NCBI GenBank assembly: GCA_045596485.1
Contig: JAZOCL010000025.1
Coordinates: forward strand, 1 to 23,204
Source of the DNA: SIG440 sp045596485
Lineage (GTDB): Bacteria > Bacillota > Clostridia > Monoglobales > Monoglobaceae
DNA length: 23,204 nucleotides
Direction: 5' to 3'
Shown here: positions 1-7,397 of the stretch, piece after piece
Numbering within the stretch: the stretch's first letter is position 1
How the letters are laid out: every line of letters begins with the position of its first letter
Program-made: the position numbers and the translations under genes
The notes under the pieces: model-generated
What the model was told of the DNA's origin: nothing
What the model saw: the letters and a program-made list of their open reading frames with translations, nothing else
Databases searched by the model: none

Positions 1-470
1 AGTTTTATGACATTACAAATGATACCTTAAAGACAGTAGGTCCCATTCTCTTTGTTACTGCTGCCGGCGGCGTTTTAGGAAAGGTTATTTCTTCAACCAC
101 AATGGTGCAGTACATAATCGACAATGCAGGATTTTTGATGAATATGGGAATATTCTTCCCCTTCCTGCTGGCTGCGATTTTGAAGACTGCACAGGGCTCA
201 TCAACAGTTGCAATCACTACTACTGCAGGCATTATGGCACCTCTGATGGCTCCGATGGGTCTCGACACACCTGTTCTTGCGGCGCTCAGCGTTATGGCAA
301 TCGGCGCAGGTGCTATGACCGTATCTCACGCAAACGACTCATATTTCTGGGTGGTTACAAACTTCGGAAGGATGACGCCTCAGCAGGGCTACAAAACCCA
401 GACCTTGCTGACCTTGGTTATGGGTCTTGCATCTGTTATTGGAATTTTTATTCTGACTCTGTTCTTCTAA
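1..470 (+). CDS. GntP-family permease, C-terminal part (5' end outside window)
   Basis: This is an inner-membrane transporter of the GntP (gluconate/organic acid:H+ symporter) family. The reading frame is open from base 3, so the gene begins upstream of the window and only about 155 C-terminal residues are seen. Family-like segments are GPILFVTAAGGVLGKVI near the left edge, KTAQGSSTVAITTTAGI in the middle, and GAGAMTVSHANDSYFWVV near the end. These glycine/alanine/threonine-rich blocks are typical of the C-terminal half of GntP proteins. At least three hydrophobic membrane segments are visible, the last ending in LTLFF just before the stop. A strong terminator follows 17 bases later, so this is the last gene of its transcript. 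The substrate (gluconate, glycerate or another hydroxy acid) cannot be told from this part. Confidence 0.85.
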   Translation, partial: FYDITNDTLKTVGPILFVTAAGGVLGKVISSTTMVQYIIDNAGFLMNMGIFFPFLLAAILKTAQGSSTVAITTTAGIMAPLMAPMGLDTPVLAALSVMAIGAGAMTVSHANDSYFWVVTNFGRMTPQQGYKTQTLLTLVMGLASVIGIFILTLFF

Positions 471-487
471 AAATTCAAAATTATGTT

Positions 488-524
488 TTTGCAGACAATC
501 TTCTTGATTGTCTGCAAATTTTTT
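488..524 (+). terminator. Rho-independent terminator of the GntP-family gene
   Basis: A perfect 13-bp stem, TTTGCAGACAATC (488-500) with GATTGTCTGCAAA (506-518), has a 5-base loop and runs straight into a T6 tract. It ends the transcript of the transporter gene. Confidence 0.9.
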
Positions 525-533
525 GTCAAACAC

Positions 534-561
534 TTGAATTTTTCGGTATTTGTGATATGAT
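534..561 (+). promoter_or_regulatory. Putative sigma-70-type promoter for the 602-1312 gene
   Basis: TTGAAT (534-539) and TATGAT (556-561) are separated by 16 bases. They lie just after the upstream terminator and about 40 bases before the start codon at 602. AGGAGG at 584-589 provides the ribosome binding site, 12 bases from the ATG, which is a slightly long spacing. Confidence 0.6.
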
Positions 562-601
562 ATTATAGAAAACTGCAGAATACAGGAGGAAATTCTTTAT
601 T

Positions 602-1312
602 ATGTTCGAGAGATTTAAAAAACCTCTGCGTGTGATTCCCTATCCTGAGGCGTTTGTCAGGTCAGTATTGGTTGATGATGTTACATATATTCTGCATGAG
701 GTGAAGCAATACAAAACTTTGACAAAGCTCACTATTGATATGGTAACAATGGATGAAAACGGCAATACGAAGCTGGAAAAGCAGACGATTTCGATTCCAT
801 ATACCGAAGAAAAGCAGTTGGAGCCCTTTGTGCTGAACGATCATAAATTTCTTTGGGATTACAGGGATGATACCCTTCGTTACAGACCTGAGGTTGACAA
901 GTCAAAAAGAAAGGAAATCAATAAATGGTTTCATATTGTTGACGATGATGTGGTGTGGGTCGAAAAGAAGTATGCTGAAGTCAATCTTTCGCCTCAGTGC
1001 TTGAGTTATTCCTATGACGACGGCGAAGGTAACTATTACTGGAGCAAGGAGGACAAATCGGCACATACTGTTTTTATGGAGCTTTACAGAGCTCTTATGG
1101 AATATCAAAAAGAAGATGACTACAAAAATATATACAGGGCTTTTCTGGAAGTATACAATGACGGTTCTATCAGTAATGCTACCTATACAGAATGGTTTTT
1201 TGATACTTATTCTGTGGAGATAGAACGGCGAAAGGGTAATTATATTCTTAAAGAAAGGGTGCTTGAGATAAAAGATTTTTACTATAGAGAGTATATCGAG
1301 AACAATGATTAA
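602..1312 (+). CDS. Protein of unknown function, 236 residues
   Basis: I do not recognise the family. The protein is soluble, with no signal peptide or membrane segment. It is rich in charged and aromatic residues (for example KWFHIVDDDVVWVEKKY and YSYDDGEGNYYWSKEDK), with a beta-rich-looking N-terminal half and a more helical C-terminal part from about residue 155 (HTVFMELYRALMEYQKEDDY). The start is fixed by AGGAGG 12 bases upstream and a promoter-like pair before it. The gene is monocistronic: a terminator precedes it and a riboswitch leader follows. The composition resembles self-standing accessory proteins of gut Clostridia. No catalytic motif is evident, so no function is offered. Confidence 0.7.
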   Translation: MFERFKKPLRVIPYPEAFVRSVLVDDVTYILHEVKQYKTLTKLTIDMVTMDENGNTKLEKQTISIPYTEEKQLEPFVLNDHKFLWDYRDDTLRYRPEVDKSKRKEINKWFHIVDDDVVWVEKKYAEVNLSPQCLSYSYDDGEGNYYWSKEDKSAHTVFMELYRALMEYQKEDDYKNIYRAFLEVYNDGSISNATYTEWFFDTYSVEIERRKGNYILKERVLEIKDFYYREYIENND

Positions 1313-1386
1313 ACAAAAAGTGGTCGACAATGTATTGATTATGATGTAGAATAAATGCTGTATGAAAAATTGAATAAATAAATTGT

Positions 1387-1475
1387 GTAGGGGAGCTGAG
1401 TGTGCTCGGCTGAGAGGAAGCAATCAAAGTTCGGCCCTTTAACCTGATGCGGATAATGCTACCGTAGGAAGTCAT
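1387..1475 (+). ncRNA. TPP riboswitch aptamer (THI element)
   Basis: The conserved THI-box strings are present in order: GGGGAGCTGAG at the 5' side, CTGAGAGG at 1410-1417, ACCTGAT at 1442-1448, then GGATAATGCTACCGTAGGAA. This is the thiamin pyrophosphate aptamer, which normally sits in the 5' leader of thiamin biosynthesis or uptake genes. It is followed at once by a terminator (1491-1521), so it should act at the transcription level: TPP binding favours termination. No thiamin gene follows it in this window. The ends are approximate. Confidence 0.93.
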
Positions 1476-1490
1476 AGTTTGCTTTAATTG

Positions 1491-1521
1491 CGGATAATCC
1501 AATCAGGATTATCCGTTTTTT
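1491..1521 (+). terminator. Expression-platform terminator of the TPP riboswitch
   Basis: A perfect 10-bp stem, CGGATAATCC (1491-1500) with GGATTATCCG (1506-1515), has a 5-base loop and a following T6 run. The 9-mer GCGGATAAT occurs both in the aptamer (1449-1457) and at the left arm of this stem (1490-1498). The right arm can therefore pair with either copy, a ready-made terminator/antiterminator switch. Confidence 0.9.
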
Positions 1522-1558
1522 CTTTTAAACAGAAAGGAGGGCAGCAGGGACGGCAAGG

Positions 1559-1705
1559 GTGCACTTGACGTCTGAAAAAACAGCAATGGGAGACCCTGAA
1601 AAGCGCAAGGCGGTTCTTCAGGCAAGGCGCGACGAGCAGATTTCAGCAGCAAAAAAGAGAACTGCCGAGTCTCAGGAGAGAATTGATGCTGTGAAAAACA
1701 AATAG
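1559..1705 (+). CDS. Possible small basic helical protein (48 residues) after the TPP riboswitch
   Basis: This is an open frame starting at GTG 1559 (ATG at 1586 is an alternative) and ending at TAG 1703-1705. It encodes a Lys/Arg/Glu/Ala-rich, probably helical peptide (…DPEKRKAVLQARRDEQ… and …AAKKRTAESQERIDAVKNK). AAAGGAGG lies at 1533-1540 but is 18 bases from the GTG, longer than usual, so the start is uncertain. It sits between the riboswitch terminator and another terminator (1712-1740), forming a compact transcription unit. It could be a genuine small protein under TPP control, or the surviving tail of a deleted gene. I do not recognise it. Confidence 0.35.
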   Translation: MHLTSEKTAMGDPEKRKAVLQARRDEQISAAKKRTAESQERIDAVKNK

Positions 1706-1711
1706 AAAAGA

Positions 1712-1741
1712 GCGGAGTAAATACATACTCCGCAGTTTTTG
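1712..1741 (+). terminator. Rho-independent terminator
   Basis: An 8-bp stem, GCGGAGTA (1712-1719) with TACTCCGC (1726-1733), has a 6-base loop and then AGTTTTTG. It closes the riboswitch/small-ORF unit. Confidence 0.85.
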
Positions 1742-1759
1742 TGTGAAAGATAAAGAACT

Positions 1760-1801
1760 TTAACAAAACCTTAACATTTATGCGCTAAAATGTGATACAA
1801 T
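1760..1801 (+). promoter_or_regulatory. Promoter region with tandem TTAACA boxes (Pho-box-like)
   Basis: TTAACA occurs at 1760-1765 and again at 1771-1776, exactly 11 bases apart. That period matches the direct repeats bound by PhoP-type response regulators in Gram-positive bacteria. A -10-like TACAAT lies at 1796-1801, 19 bases after the second box, which could also serve as a weak -35. It would drive the truncated response regulator/membrane protein pair. The promoter role is plausible; the regulator assignment is inference. Confidence 0.45.
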
Positions 1802-1831
1802 ATATAAGACAGAATTAAGGGGGGATTGGAT

Positions 1832-1942
1832 ATGTTTAAAATATTAGTTGTGGAGGATGATTTTGACCTCAACCGTACGGCGTGCAGCTTCACTATGGAT
1901 GCAGATGAGTATATGACATATCTCGGTGAGGGTGAAAAATGA
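1832..1942 (+). pseudogene. Truncated response regulator remnant (36 residues)
   Basis: The ATG at 1832 follows AAGGGGGG with good spacing. The peptide begins MFKILVVEDDFDLNRTACSF, which is the start of a response-regulator receiver domain: beta strand, acidic pair EDD, then helix 1. It then departs into MDADEYMTYLGEGEK and stops at 1940-1942. A normal receiver domain needs about 120 residues, including the phospho-acceptor Asp near 55 and the Lys near 105. Both are absent, as is any output domain, so an internal deletion is likely. The stop overlaps the ATG of the next gene (ATGA), suggesting that the old operon junction survives. It has a promoter and ribosome binding site but can hardly work as a response regulator. 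Confidence 0.7.
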
Positions 1943-2822
1943 AGCGTTATAAGAAAATTGCAAAAAAACTGCTGTTTCCCCATTGGTCAGCGGCTGTATT
2001 ACTTGTGATAGTTTCAGCGGCGCTGCTGATTTATGCTTTTGCCGATGAGACTGCAGCCGATGGGGTGAAATATGCTTCGTATTTTCTTTCGGCTTATACT
2101 TTGACGGTTGTATGTGCACGGATTCCCGCAATTTGCAGCTGGGTTAAGGGACTGAAAGAAAACAACAGATACGTGAAAATGTATCTGAATGACCCGACGC
2201 TTCGGGTGAAGCTTTCGCTTTTTGGCTCTGTGTCGCTTAATATTTTGTATGCAGTTATGCAGCTTGTGTCGGGTGTGTACTTCAAAACAGCCTGTTTTAT
2301 GCATTGGCGGCTTACTATTTTTTGTTGATTATAATGAGGTTGTTTTTGCTTCGTGATACCGCAAGGGTTTCGGTGCCCGGCAGGAATCTTATCAGAGAAT
2401 TCAAAAGATACAGATTTTGCGGCGTACTTCTTTTGCTGATGAATCAGGCGCTTGCCATAATTGTGTTCTTTATAGTCCGTCAGAACAGAGGCTTTGAGTA
2501 TAATTATATTCACACCATCGCAATGGCGGCATATACCTTCACGGCAATGACGGTGGCTGTGGTAAATGTAGTGAGATACCGCAGATATGAAAGCCCCCTG
2601 ATGTCGGCGGCAAAGGCGATAAGTCTGGCTTCGGCAGTTGTTTCGATTTTGTCACTTGAAACTGCAATGCTCAGTGCCTTTGGCGAGCAAAACGACCCTG
2701 TATTCCGCAGAACTATGACAGCATCAACAGGAGCTGCGGTCTGCATTTTTGTTCTCACAATGGCAATTTATATGATAGTGCGTGCCAGCAAAGAAATAAA
2801 GATACTTGGCGAGGGACGGTAA
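1939..2822 (+). pseudogene. Multi-spanning membrane protein broken by a frameshift
   Basis: Two frames join into one protein of about 290 residues. Frame one runs from ATG 1939 (MKRYKKIAKKLLFPHWSAAV…) to a stop at 2326-2328, and its last residues lose the membrane character. The next frame picks up within 2280-2300 with FYALAAYYFLLIIMRLFLLR and continues to the stop at 2820-2822. The shift fits loss of one base near 2280-2297. About eight hydrophobic segments are visible across the two halves. I know such proteins only as uncharacterised membrane proteins of Clostridia. The gene overlaps the response-regulator remnant by ATGA, so they were probably one operon. A sequencing error would also explain the shift. 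No slippery heptamer supports programmed frameshifting. Confidence 0.7.
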
Positions 2823-2855
2823 ATAATTCTAATACAGAGATTGGAGGCTAAGACA

Positions 2856-4025
2856 ATGCTTGATTTTATATATTACGCACCCACAAAGGTGTTTTTCGGA
2901 AGGAATAAGCATATTGAGGTAGGAGAAATTATAAAGAGCTACGGCTTCAAAAAAATTATGATGCAGTACGGAAAGGGCAGTATTAAAAAAACGGGGCTTT
3001 ATGACCGGGTTATGAAGTCTTTGACAGATAATGGTATTGAGGTTGTTGAAATGGGCGGTGTGGAGCCCAATCCAAAGCTCAGCTTTGTCCGCGAGGCGGT
3101 TAAGGTTGCCAAGGATACAGGAGTCGAAATGATTCTTGCTGTTGGCGGCGGCTCGGTTATTGACTCGGCAAAGTACACTGCGGCAGGGGCTGTGGCAGAC
3201 TGCGATGTGTGGGACTTTCCCACAAGACGGAGCGAGGTGAAAGAGGCTCTTCCCGTTGCAACCATTCTTACAATTTCTGCTGCAGGAAGCGAAATGAGCG
3301 GCAATGCGGTTGTTACCAATATGGAGGAGAATATGAAGCGAGGCTACGGCTGTGATGCCTTCAGGTGTCTGTTTTCAATTCTCGATCCCGAGCTCACATA
3401 TTCGGTGAGCAAATACCAGACGGCCTGCGGCATTGTTGATATTATGGCGCACACGATGGAAAGATATTTCACCCCCTGTGAGCCAACCGACCTTACCGAC
3501 AGAATTTCGGAAAGCCTTTTGAAGTCGGTGATTGATGCCGGCAGGACCGCAATCGAAAATCCCTGTGACTATGAGGCAAGAGCCACAATTATGTGGGCGT
3601 CAAGCCTTTCCCACAACAATATCACCAGCTGCGGCCGTGACAGCTTTCTTGCGGTTCATCAGCTTGAGCACGCCCTGAGCGGCGAGTATGACGAGGTTGC
3701 TCACGGTGCAGGTCTGGCGGTGCTTTATCCTGCCTGGGCAAGATATATATACAAGCACAACATTCCCCGTTTTGCACAGTTTGCAAGACGTGTGTGGGAT
3801 GTGGATTCTGCCGACGACGAGAAGGCGGCGGCCCTCGGCATTGAGCGGATGGCAGAGTATTTTGAGTTTCTGGGAATGCCTGCAAAAATTCGCGACTTTG
3901 GAATAAAGGACGAATGCTGTGAACGCCTTGCAGAACTTTGCACCTTTGGCAAAACCAGAACTGTCAGGAGCTTTGTTGACCTTGACTATGAGAGAATCAA
4001 AGAAATCTTTGAAAGCTGTTTTTAA
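2856..4025 (+). CDS. Iron-dependent alcohol dehydrogenase (butanol dehydrogenase/YqhD-like)
   Basis: This is a cytosolic NAD(P)H-dependent reductase of aldehydes to alcohols, from the group III (iron-type) ADH family. The start at ATG 2856 follows GGAGG at 2843-2847 and gives 389 residues, the usual family length. The nucleotide-binding GGGS motif is at residues 97-100. Metal ligands are expected at D195 and H199 (GIVDIMAHTME), H268 (HQLEH) and H283 (HGAG). The GAGLAVLYPAW stretch and the N-terminal YYAPTKVFFG are typical of the butanol dehydrogenase branch. No encapsulation peptide is seen. It is separated from the BMC locus by trkAH, so any part in reducing lactaldehyde or propionaldehyde is only a guess. 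The exact substrate is unknown. Confidence 0.92.
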   Translation: MLDFIYYAPTKVFFGRNKHIEVGEIIKSYGFKKIMMQYGKGSIKKTGLYDRVMKSLTDNGIEVVEMGGVEPNPKLSFVREAVKVAKDTGVEMILAVGGGSVIDSAKYTAAGAVADCDVWDFPTRRSEVKEALPVATILTISAAGSEMSGNAVVTNMEENMKRGYGCDAFRCLFSILDPELTYSVSKYQTACGIVDIMAHTMERYFTPCEPTDLTDRISESLLKSVIDAGRTAIENPCDYEARATIMWASSLSHNNITSCGRDSFLAVHQLEHALSGEYDEVAHGAGLAVLYPAWARYIYKHNIPRFAQFARRVWDVDSADDEKAAALGIERMAEYFEFLGMPAKIRDFGIKDECCERLAELCTFGKTRTVRSFVDLDYERIKEIFESCF

Positions 4026-4037
4026 GGCAGTGCCGTA

Positions 4038-4066
4038 TTGACTTTGAAGGCGCAGTTTGATATAAT
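4038..4066 (+). promoter_or_regulatory. Promoter of trkA-trkH
   Basis: TTGACT (4038-4043), a 17-base spacer and a perfect TATAAT (4061-4066), with a TGn extended -10 just before it. It lies 38 bases upstream of the trkA start. Confidence 0.8.
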
Positions 4067-4103
4067 TGGTAACATAATTCCATTTTTTACGGAGAATTAA
4101 GCT

Positions 4104-5465
4104 ATGAATATAATTGTTGTTGGCTTGGGCAAGGTCGGCGAAAAGCTGGTTGAGCGTCTGAGCCGTGAAGAAAATCACAATATTACTGTTATAGATTTGA
4201 GACAGGGCGTTTTGCATGATACTGTCAATTCGTATGATGTTATGGGTGTTTCGGGCAGCGGAGCAAGCAACGAGGTGCTCTCGGAGGCAGGAATTGAAAG
4301 TGCGGATATTCTCATCGCTGTCACAGGTTCTGACGAGCTGAATCTTTTGACCTGTCTTATTGCAAGAAAGCTCAACGACAGCTGCAGTACCATTGCACGT
4401 GTGAGAAATCCTGAATACAGCAAGGAAATTCATCTTATAAAGGATGAACTGGGTCTTGATATGGTTATAAACCCCGAGCTTACGGCAGCAACCGAAATGG
4501 CAAGAGCCCTGAGATTTCCTTCGGCTATACAAATTGACACCTTTGCCAAGGGCAGAGTTGAAATTCTGAAGTTCAGAATTCAGAAGGATTCGCACCTTTG
4601 CGACCTGAAGCTGGTTGACATCGGCTCAAAGCTGGGCTGCAACATTCTTGTGTGCGGAGTTGAACGCGGTGACGAGGCATTTATTCCCGGCGGTGATTTT
4701 GTGCTGAAGGAGGGCGATTTCATCAGCATCGTTGCAACAATAAAGGATGCATCGTACTTCATCAAAAAAATTGGCATCAAAACAAACCGTGTTAAGGACT
4801 GTATGATTGTGGGCGGAGGAACAACGGCTGTTTATCTTGCGCACAATCTCATCAAATCGGGAATTGACGTGAAGATTATTGAGCAGAACCCTGCCCGAGC
4901 GGAGCTGCTTTGCAGTATTATTCCCAAGGCAAACATAATAAATGCCGATGGGACCGAAAACCGTGTGCTCCTTGAAGAAGGAATTGAAACGGCAGAGTCC
5001 TTTGTTGCCCTCACAAACATTGACGAAGAAAATGTTATGCTTTCCCTTTATGCAAAATCAAAAACAAGCGGAAAGGTTATAACAAAAATAAACCGAATCG
5101 GTTATGACGAGGTTATCAGAAACTTGGGTCTTGACACGATTATTTATCCAAAGAATATTACCGCCGAATATATTGTTCGTTTTGTCCGTGCAAAGAACAA
5201 TTCAATCGGTAGCAACATTGAGACAATGCACTACATTTTGGATGGAAAAGCAGAGGCTCTTGAGTTCAGAATTGTTGAAGGCTCGCCTATCTCAAACAAG
5301 ACCATCGAAAGTCTTTCGTTAAAGCAGGGGATTATTATTGCCTGCATAAACCGAAGGGGCAGCATAATCACACCCCGAGGCAAGGATGTGATTCTTCCCG
5401 GTGATACGGTGATTATTGTTACAATAAACAGAGGATTCAAGGATATAAGCGACATACTGAGGTAG
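4104..5465 (+). CDS. trkA: TrkA, NAD-binding gating subunit of the Trk potassium transporter
   Basis: This peripheral cytoplasmic regulator binds nucleotides and gates the TrkH potassium channel. At 453 residues it has the normal duplicated TrkA layout: RCK-N with Rossmann GLGKVG (residues 7-12), RCK-C at about 140-220 (ending in PGGDFVLKEGDFISIV), a second RCK-N from about 234 (MIVGGGTTAVYLAHNL), and a final RCK-C at about 370-453 (PRGKDVILPGDTVIIV). GGAG sits 9 bases before the ATG. It is followed after 3 bases by trkH, so the two are transcribed and probably translated together from the promoter at 4038-4066. Confidence 0.95.
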   Translation: MNIIVVGLGKVGEKLVERLSREENHNITVIDLRQGVLHDTVNSYDVMGVSGSGASNEVLSEAGIESADILIAVTGSDELNLLTCLIARKLNDSCSTIARVRNPEYSKEIHLIKDELGLDMVINPELTAATEMARALRFPSAIQIDTFAKGRVEILKFRIQKDSHLCDLKLVDIGSKLGCNILVCGVERGDEAFIPGGDFVLKEGDFISIVATIKDASYFIKKIGIKTNRVKDCMIVGGGTTAVYLAHNLIKSGIDVKIIEQNPARAELLCSIIPKANIINADGTENRVLLEEGIETAESFVALTNIDEENVMLSLYAKSKTSGKVITKINRIGYDEVIRNLGLDTIIYPKNITAEYIVRFVRAKNNSIGSNIETMHYILDGKAEALEFRIVEGSPISNKTIESLSLKQGIIIACINRRGSIITPRGKDVILPGDTVIIVTINRGFKDISDILR

Positions 5466-5468
5466 AAT

Positions 5469-6905
5469 ATGAATTACAGAATAATTTCTTATGTTTTGGG
5501 TTGTGTGCTGAATATTGAGGCGGTTGCCATGATGCTGCCATTTTTGTGCTCTTTGATTTTTGATGAGCCGAACAAGTGGGTTTTCCCCGTGTGCGCCCTG
5601 ATTTGTCTGGTGGTGGGAATTCCGCTGGTTATTGCAAAGCCTAAGGACCGTTCTATGTTTGCCAAAGAAGGCTTTGCTGCAGTTGCACTCAGCTGGATTT
5701 TTTTGAGTATATTCGGGGCAATTCCCTTTATGATTTCGGGAAGCATTCCCAACTTCATTGACGCTATGTTTGAAACTGCATCGGGCTTCACTACAACAGG
5801 CGCATCAATTCTCAAGGGTCTTGATGATTTGCCAAGGTCGATAATTTTCTGGCGCAGCTTCACCCATTGGATTGGCGGTATGGGCGTTCTTGTGTTTTTG
5901 GTTGCCCTGCTCCCAATGTCAGGCGGTAGCAATCTGCATCTTGTCAGAGCAGAGAGCCCCGGGCATTCTGTGGGAAAGCTTGTTCCCAGAGTGAGGTCTA
6001 CGGCAAAAATTCTTTATGGAATTTATTTGAGCTTTACAGTTCTTGAAATTGCTCTCCTGATGTTTGGTGGGCTTGATTGGTTTGATGCGGCAACCCTGAC
6101 CTTTGGTACGGTGGGCACAGGGGGCTTTTCAATAAGTGATATGAGTATGGGGGATTATTCGACATATGTGAAGATTGTGATAAACGTGTTTATGACTCTT
6201 TGCGGAATTGATTTCACATTTTATTATCTGTTGCTTATGGGAAAAGCGAAGAATGCTTTTAAAATGGAAGAGATTTGGTTTTATTTAGGAATAATCACAG
6301 TAGCTGTTGCGGTTATATTCTTTAATATAAAAGAAGGATTTGACTCAACAGGCACAGCTTTTTTGACAAGTGCCTTTCAGGTATCATCAATTATAACCAC
6401 AACGGGATATGCCACGGCTGATTTCAATATGTGGCCACAGCTTTCAAAAACAATTCTTGTACTGTTGATGTTCTGCGGTGCCTGCGCAGGAAGCACCGGC
6501 GGTGGAATGAAGATTTCACGAATTGTTATTCTGTTCAAGAGTATCATAAAGGAAATAAAGGTTATTTCGCATCCCAAGAGTACGGTAAAGGTGAAGCTCA
6601 ACGGAAAGGTTCTGGAACACGAAACCCTTCGGGGTGTCAATGTGTTCTTTGTGGCATATATGCTGATTTTTGCTGCTGTGTTGCTGATAATCAGTTTTGA
6701 TAACCTTGATTTTACCACAAACTTTACAGCCGTGGTGGCGACCTTGAGTAACATCGGACCAGGTCTGTCGGCGGTTGGACCTATGGAGAATTTTGCAGTA
6801 TTTTCGCCGCTTTCAACCTTTGTGCTGACCTTGGCGATGATAATAGGAAGACTTGAGATATTCCCTATGCTGGTTCTGCTGTCAATAAGAACCTGGAAAA
6901 GATAA
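5469..6905 (+). CDS. trkH: TrkH-family potassium uptake channel subunit
   Basis: This integral membrane K+ translocating subunit partners TrkA. It has 478 residues with about ten to twelve hydrophobic segments. The four pore-loop filter regions can be read: ASGFTTTGAS, FGTVGTGGFS, TTTGYATADF and LSNIGPGLSAVGP, each with the key glycine of a TrkH/KtrB selectivity filter. The TGGGMKISR stretch after the third filter is also typical. The start lies 3 bases after the trkA stop, with a weak GAGGTAGA ribosome site inside trkA. The transcript ends at the hairpin 7004-7032. Confidence 0.95.
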   Translation: MNYRIISYVLGCVLNIEAVAMMLPFLCSLIFDEPNKWVFPVCALICLVVGIPLVIAKPKDRSMFAKEGFAAVALSWIFLSIFGAIPFMISGSIPNFIDAMFETASGFTTTGASILKGLDDLPRSIIFWRSFTHWIGGMGVLVFLVALLPMSGGSNLHLVRAESPGHSVGKLVPRVRSTAKILYGIYLSFTVLEIALLMFGGLDWFDAATLTFGTVGTGGFSISDMSMGDYSTYVKIVINVFMTLCGIDFTFYYLLLMGKAKNAFKMEEIWFYLGIITVAVAVIFFNIKEGFDSTGTAFLTSAFQVSSIITTTGYATADFNMWPQLSKTILVLLMFCGACAGSTGGGMKISRIVILFKSIIKEIKVISHPKSTVKVKLNGKVLEHETLRGVNVFFVAYMLIFAAVLLIISFDNLDFTTNFTAVVATLSNIGPGLSAVGPMENFAVFSPLSTFVLTLAMIIGRLEIFPMLVLLSIRTWKR

Positions 6906-7003
6906 GAAAGGCAAAGGGACTGTTAAAATAGTTCGGATCGCAAAAAGTCGGGGAAATCAAAGGATGTAGGACTTTACCTAGCATAAAATTAATTGATAAT
7001 GTT

Positions 7004-7032
7004 GAAAAATTGCATCAAAGATGCAATTTTTC
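7004..7032 (+). terminator. Terminator-like hairpin after trkH
   Basis: A 13-bp stem, GAAAAATTGCATC (7004-7016) with GATGCAATTTTTC (7020-7032), has an AAA loop. The T tract is part of the stem, so it could act in either direction. It ends the trkAH transcript. Confidence 0.75.
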
Positions 7033-7166
7033 GGCTTTCTTGAGACTTTTTTCTACACACAAGCTTCGCCTCTCGGTGTACACCAGTACACCTTCGGGTA
7101 CCCAAAAGCCACGGCTTTGGCTCAGTTTGTGCGTTCCGAATCAATTTTACCTATCCCCAAATTGTA
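7033..7166 (+). other. Hairpin-rich non-coding segment between two terminators
   Basis: No credible gene. It holds GGTGTAC/GTACACC (7075-7081 with 7086-7092, 4-base loop), the palindrome GGGTACCC (7096-7103), and AAAGCC/GGCTTT (7105-7110 with 7113-7118). Loosely pairing outer arms are CACACAAG near 7056 and GTTTGTGC near 7125. It may be a small structured RNA, a processing element or a repetitive intergenic element. I cannot assign it. The preceding 6906-7003 shows nothing recognisable. Confidence 0.4.
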
Positions 7167-7213
7167 GGGCTGTTTAAAAACGATGTTTTTAAACAGCTCC
7201 TTTTGTTATTTTT
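7167..7213 (+). terminator. Strong Rho-independent terminator before the BMC locus
   Basis: A 15-bp stem with one G-U pair (7167-7181 with 7185-7199, 3-base GAT loop; core CTGTTTAAAAAC/GTTTTTAAACAG) is followed by TTTTGTTATTTTT. It insulates the BMC locus from upstream transcription. Confidence 0.88.
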
Positions 7214-7264
7214 GATTTTTTTAGGCAAAAAATCCGTAAAGGTTATTAACAAGAAGCATCATAC

Positions 7265-7284
7265 CCCCCAAATATCATTGGGGG
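7265..7284 (+). other. Perfect inverted repeat upstream of the dehydratase promoter
   Basis: CCCCCAA (7265-7271) and TTGGGGG (7278-7284) with a 6-base spacer, about 65 bases upstream of the -35. No T run follows, so it is not an obvious terminator. It could be an operator or a leftover hairpin; its function is unknown. Confidence 0.4.
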
Positions 7285-7349
7285 ATAGGGAATATCTTCT
7301 TAAAAGTTTGATTTTCTTGGAATTTTTCTGTTTTTTTCTGTGAAATGTG

Positions 7350-7378
7350 TTGACATTTTTTTGTTTTTGAGGTAGAAT
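7350..7378 (+). promoter_or_regulatory. Promoter of the dehydratase operon
   Basis: A perfect TTGACA (7350-7355), a 17-base T-rich spacer and TAGAAT (7373-7378). Transcription should begin near 7385 and give a leader of about 47 bases. Just upstream, TTTTTCTGT occurs twice in phase at 7323-7331 and 7333-7341. The leader holds the palindrome at 7398-7414 and then AAAGGAG at 7416-7422. Confidence 0.82.
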
Positions 7379-7397
7379 AAAGATAAGTGAGAAGCTG

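Noticed and set aside
2280..2300. Programmed -1 frameshifting in the membrane protein gene.
   Set aside because: No X-XXY-YYZ slippery heptamer in the right phase and no clear downstream stimulatory structure. A one-base deletion or sequencing error is simpler.
3600..4595. Long minus-strand open frame (331 codons) across the iron ADH end and trkA start.
   Set aside because: It runs antisense through two clearly recognised plus-strand genes and their intervening promoter, has no recognisable domain and arises from codon bias of the real genes.
7323..7341. Short repeats TTTTTCTGT x2 as a CRISPR or tandem-repeat locus.
   Set aside because: Only two 9-base units in a T-rich promoter region, with no spacer-like structure.
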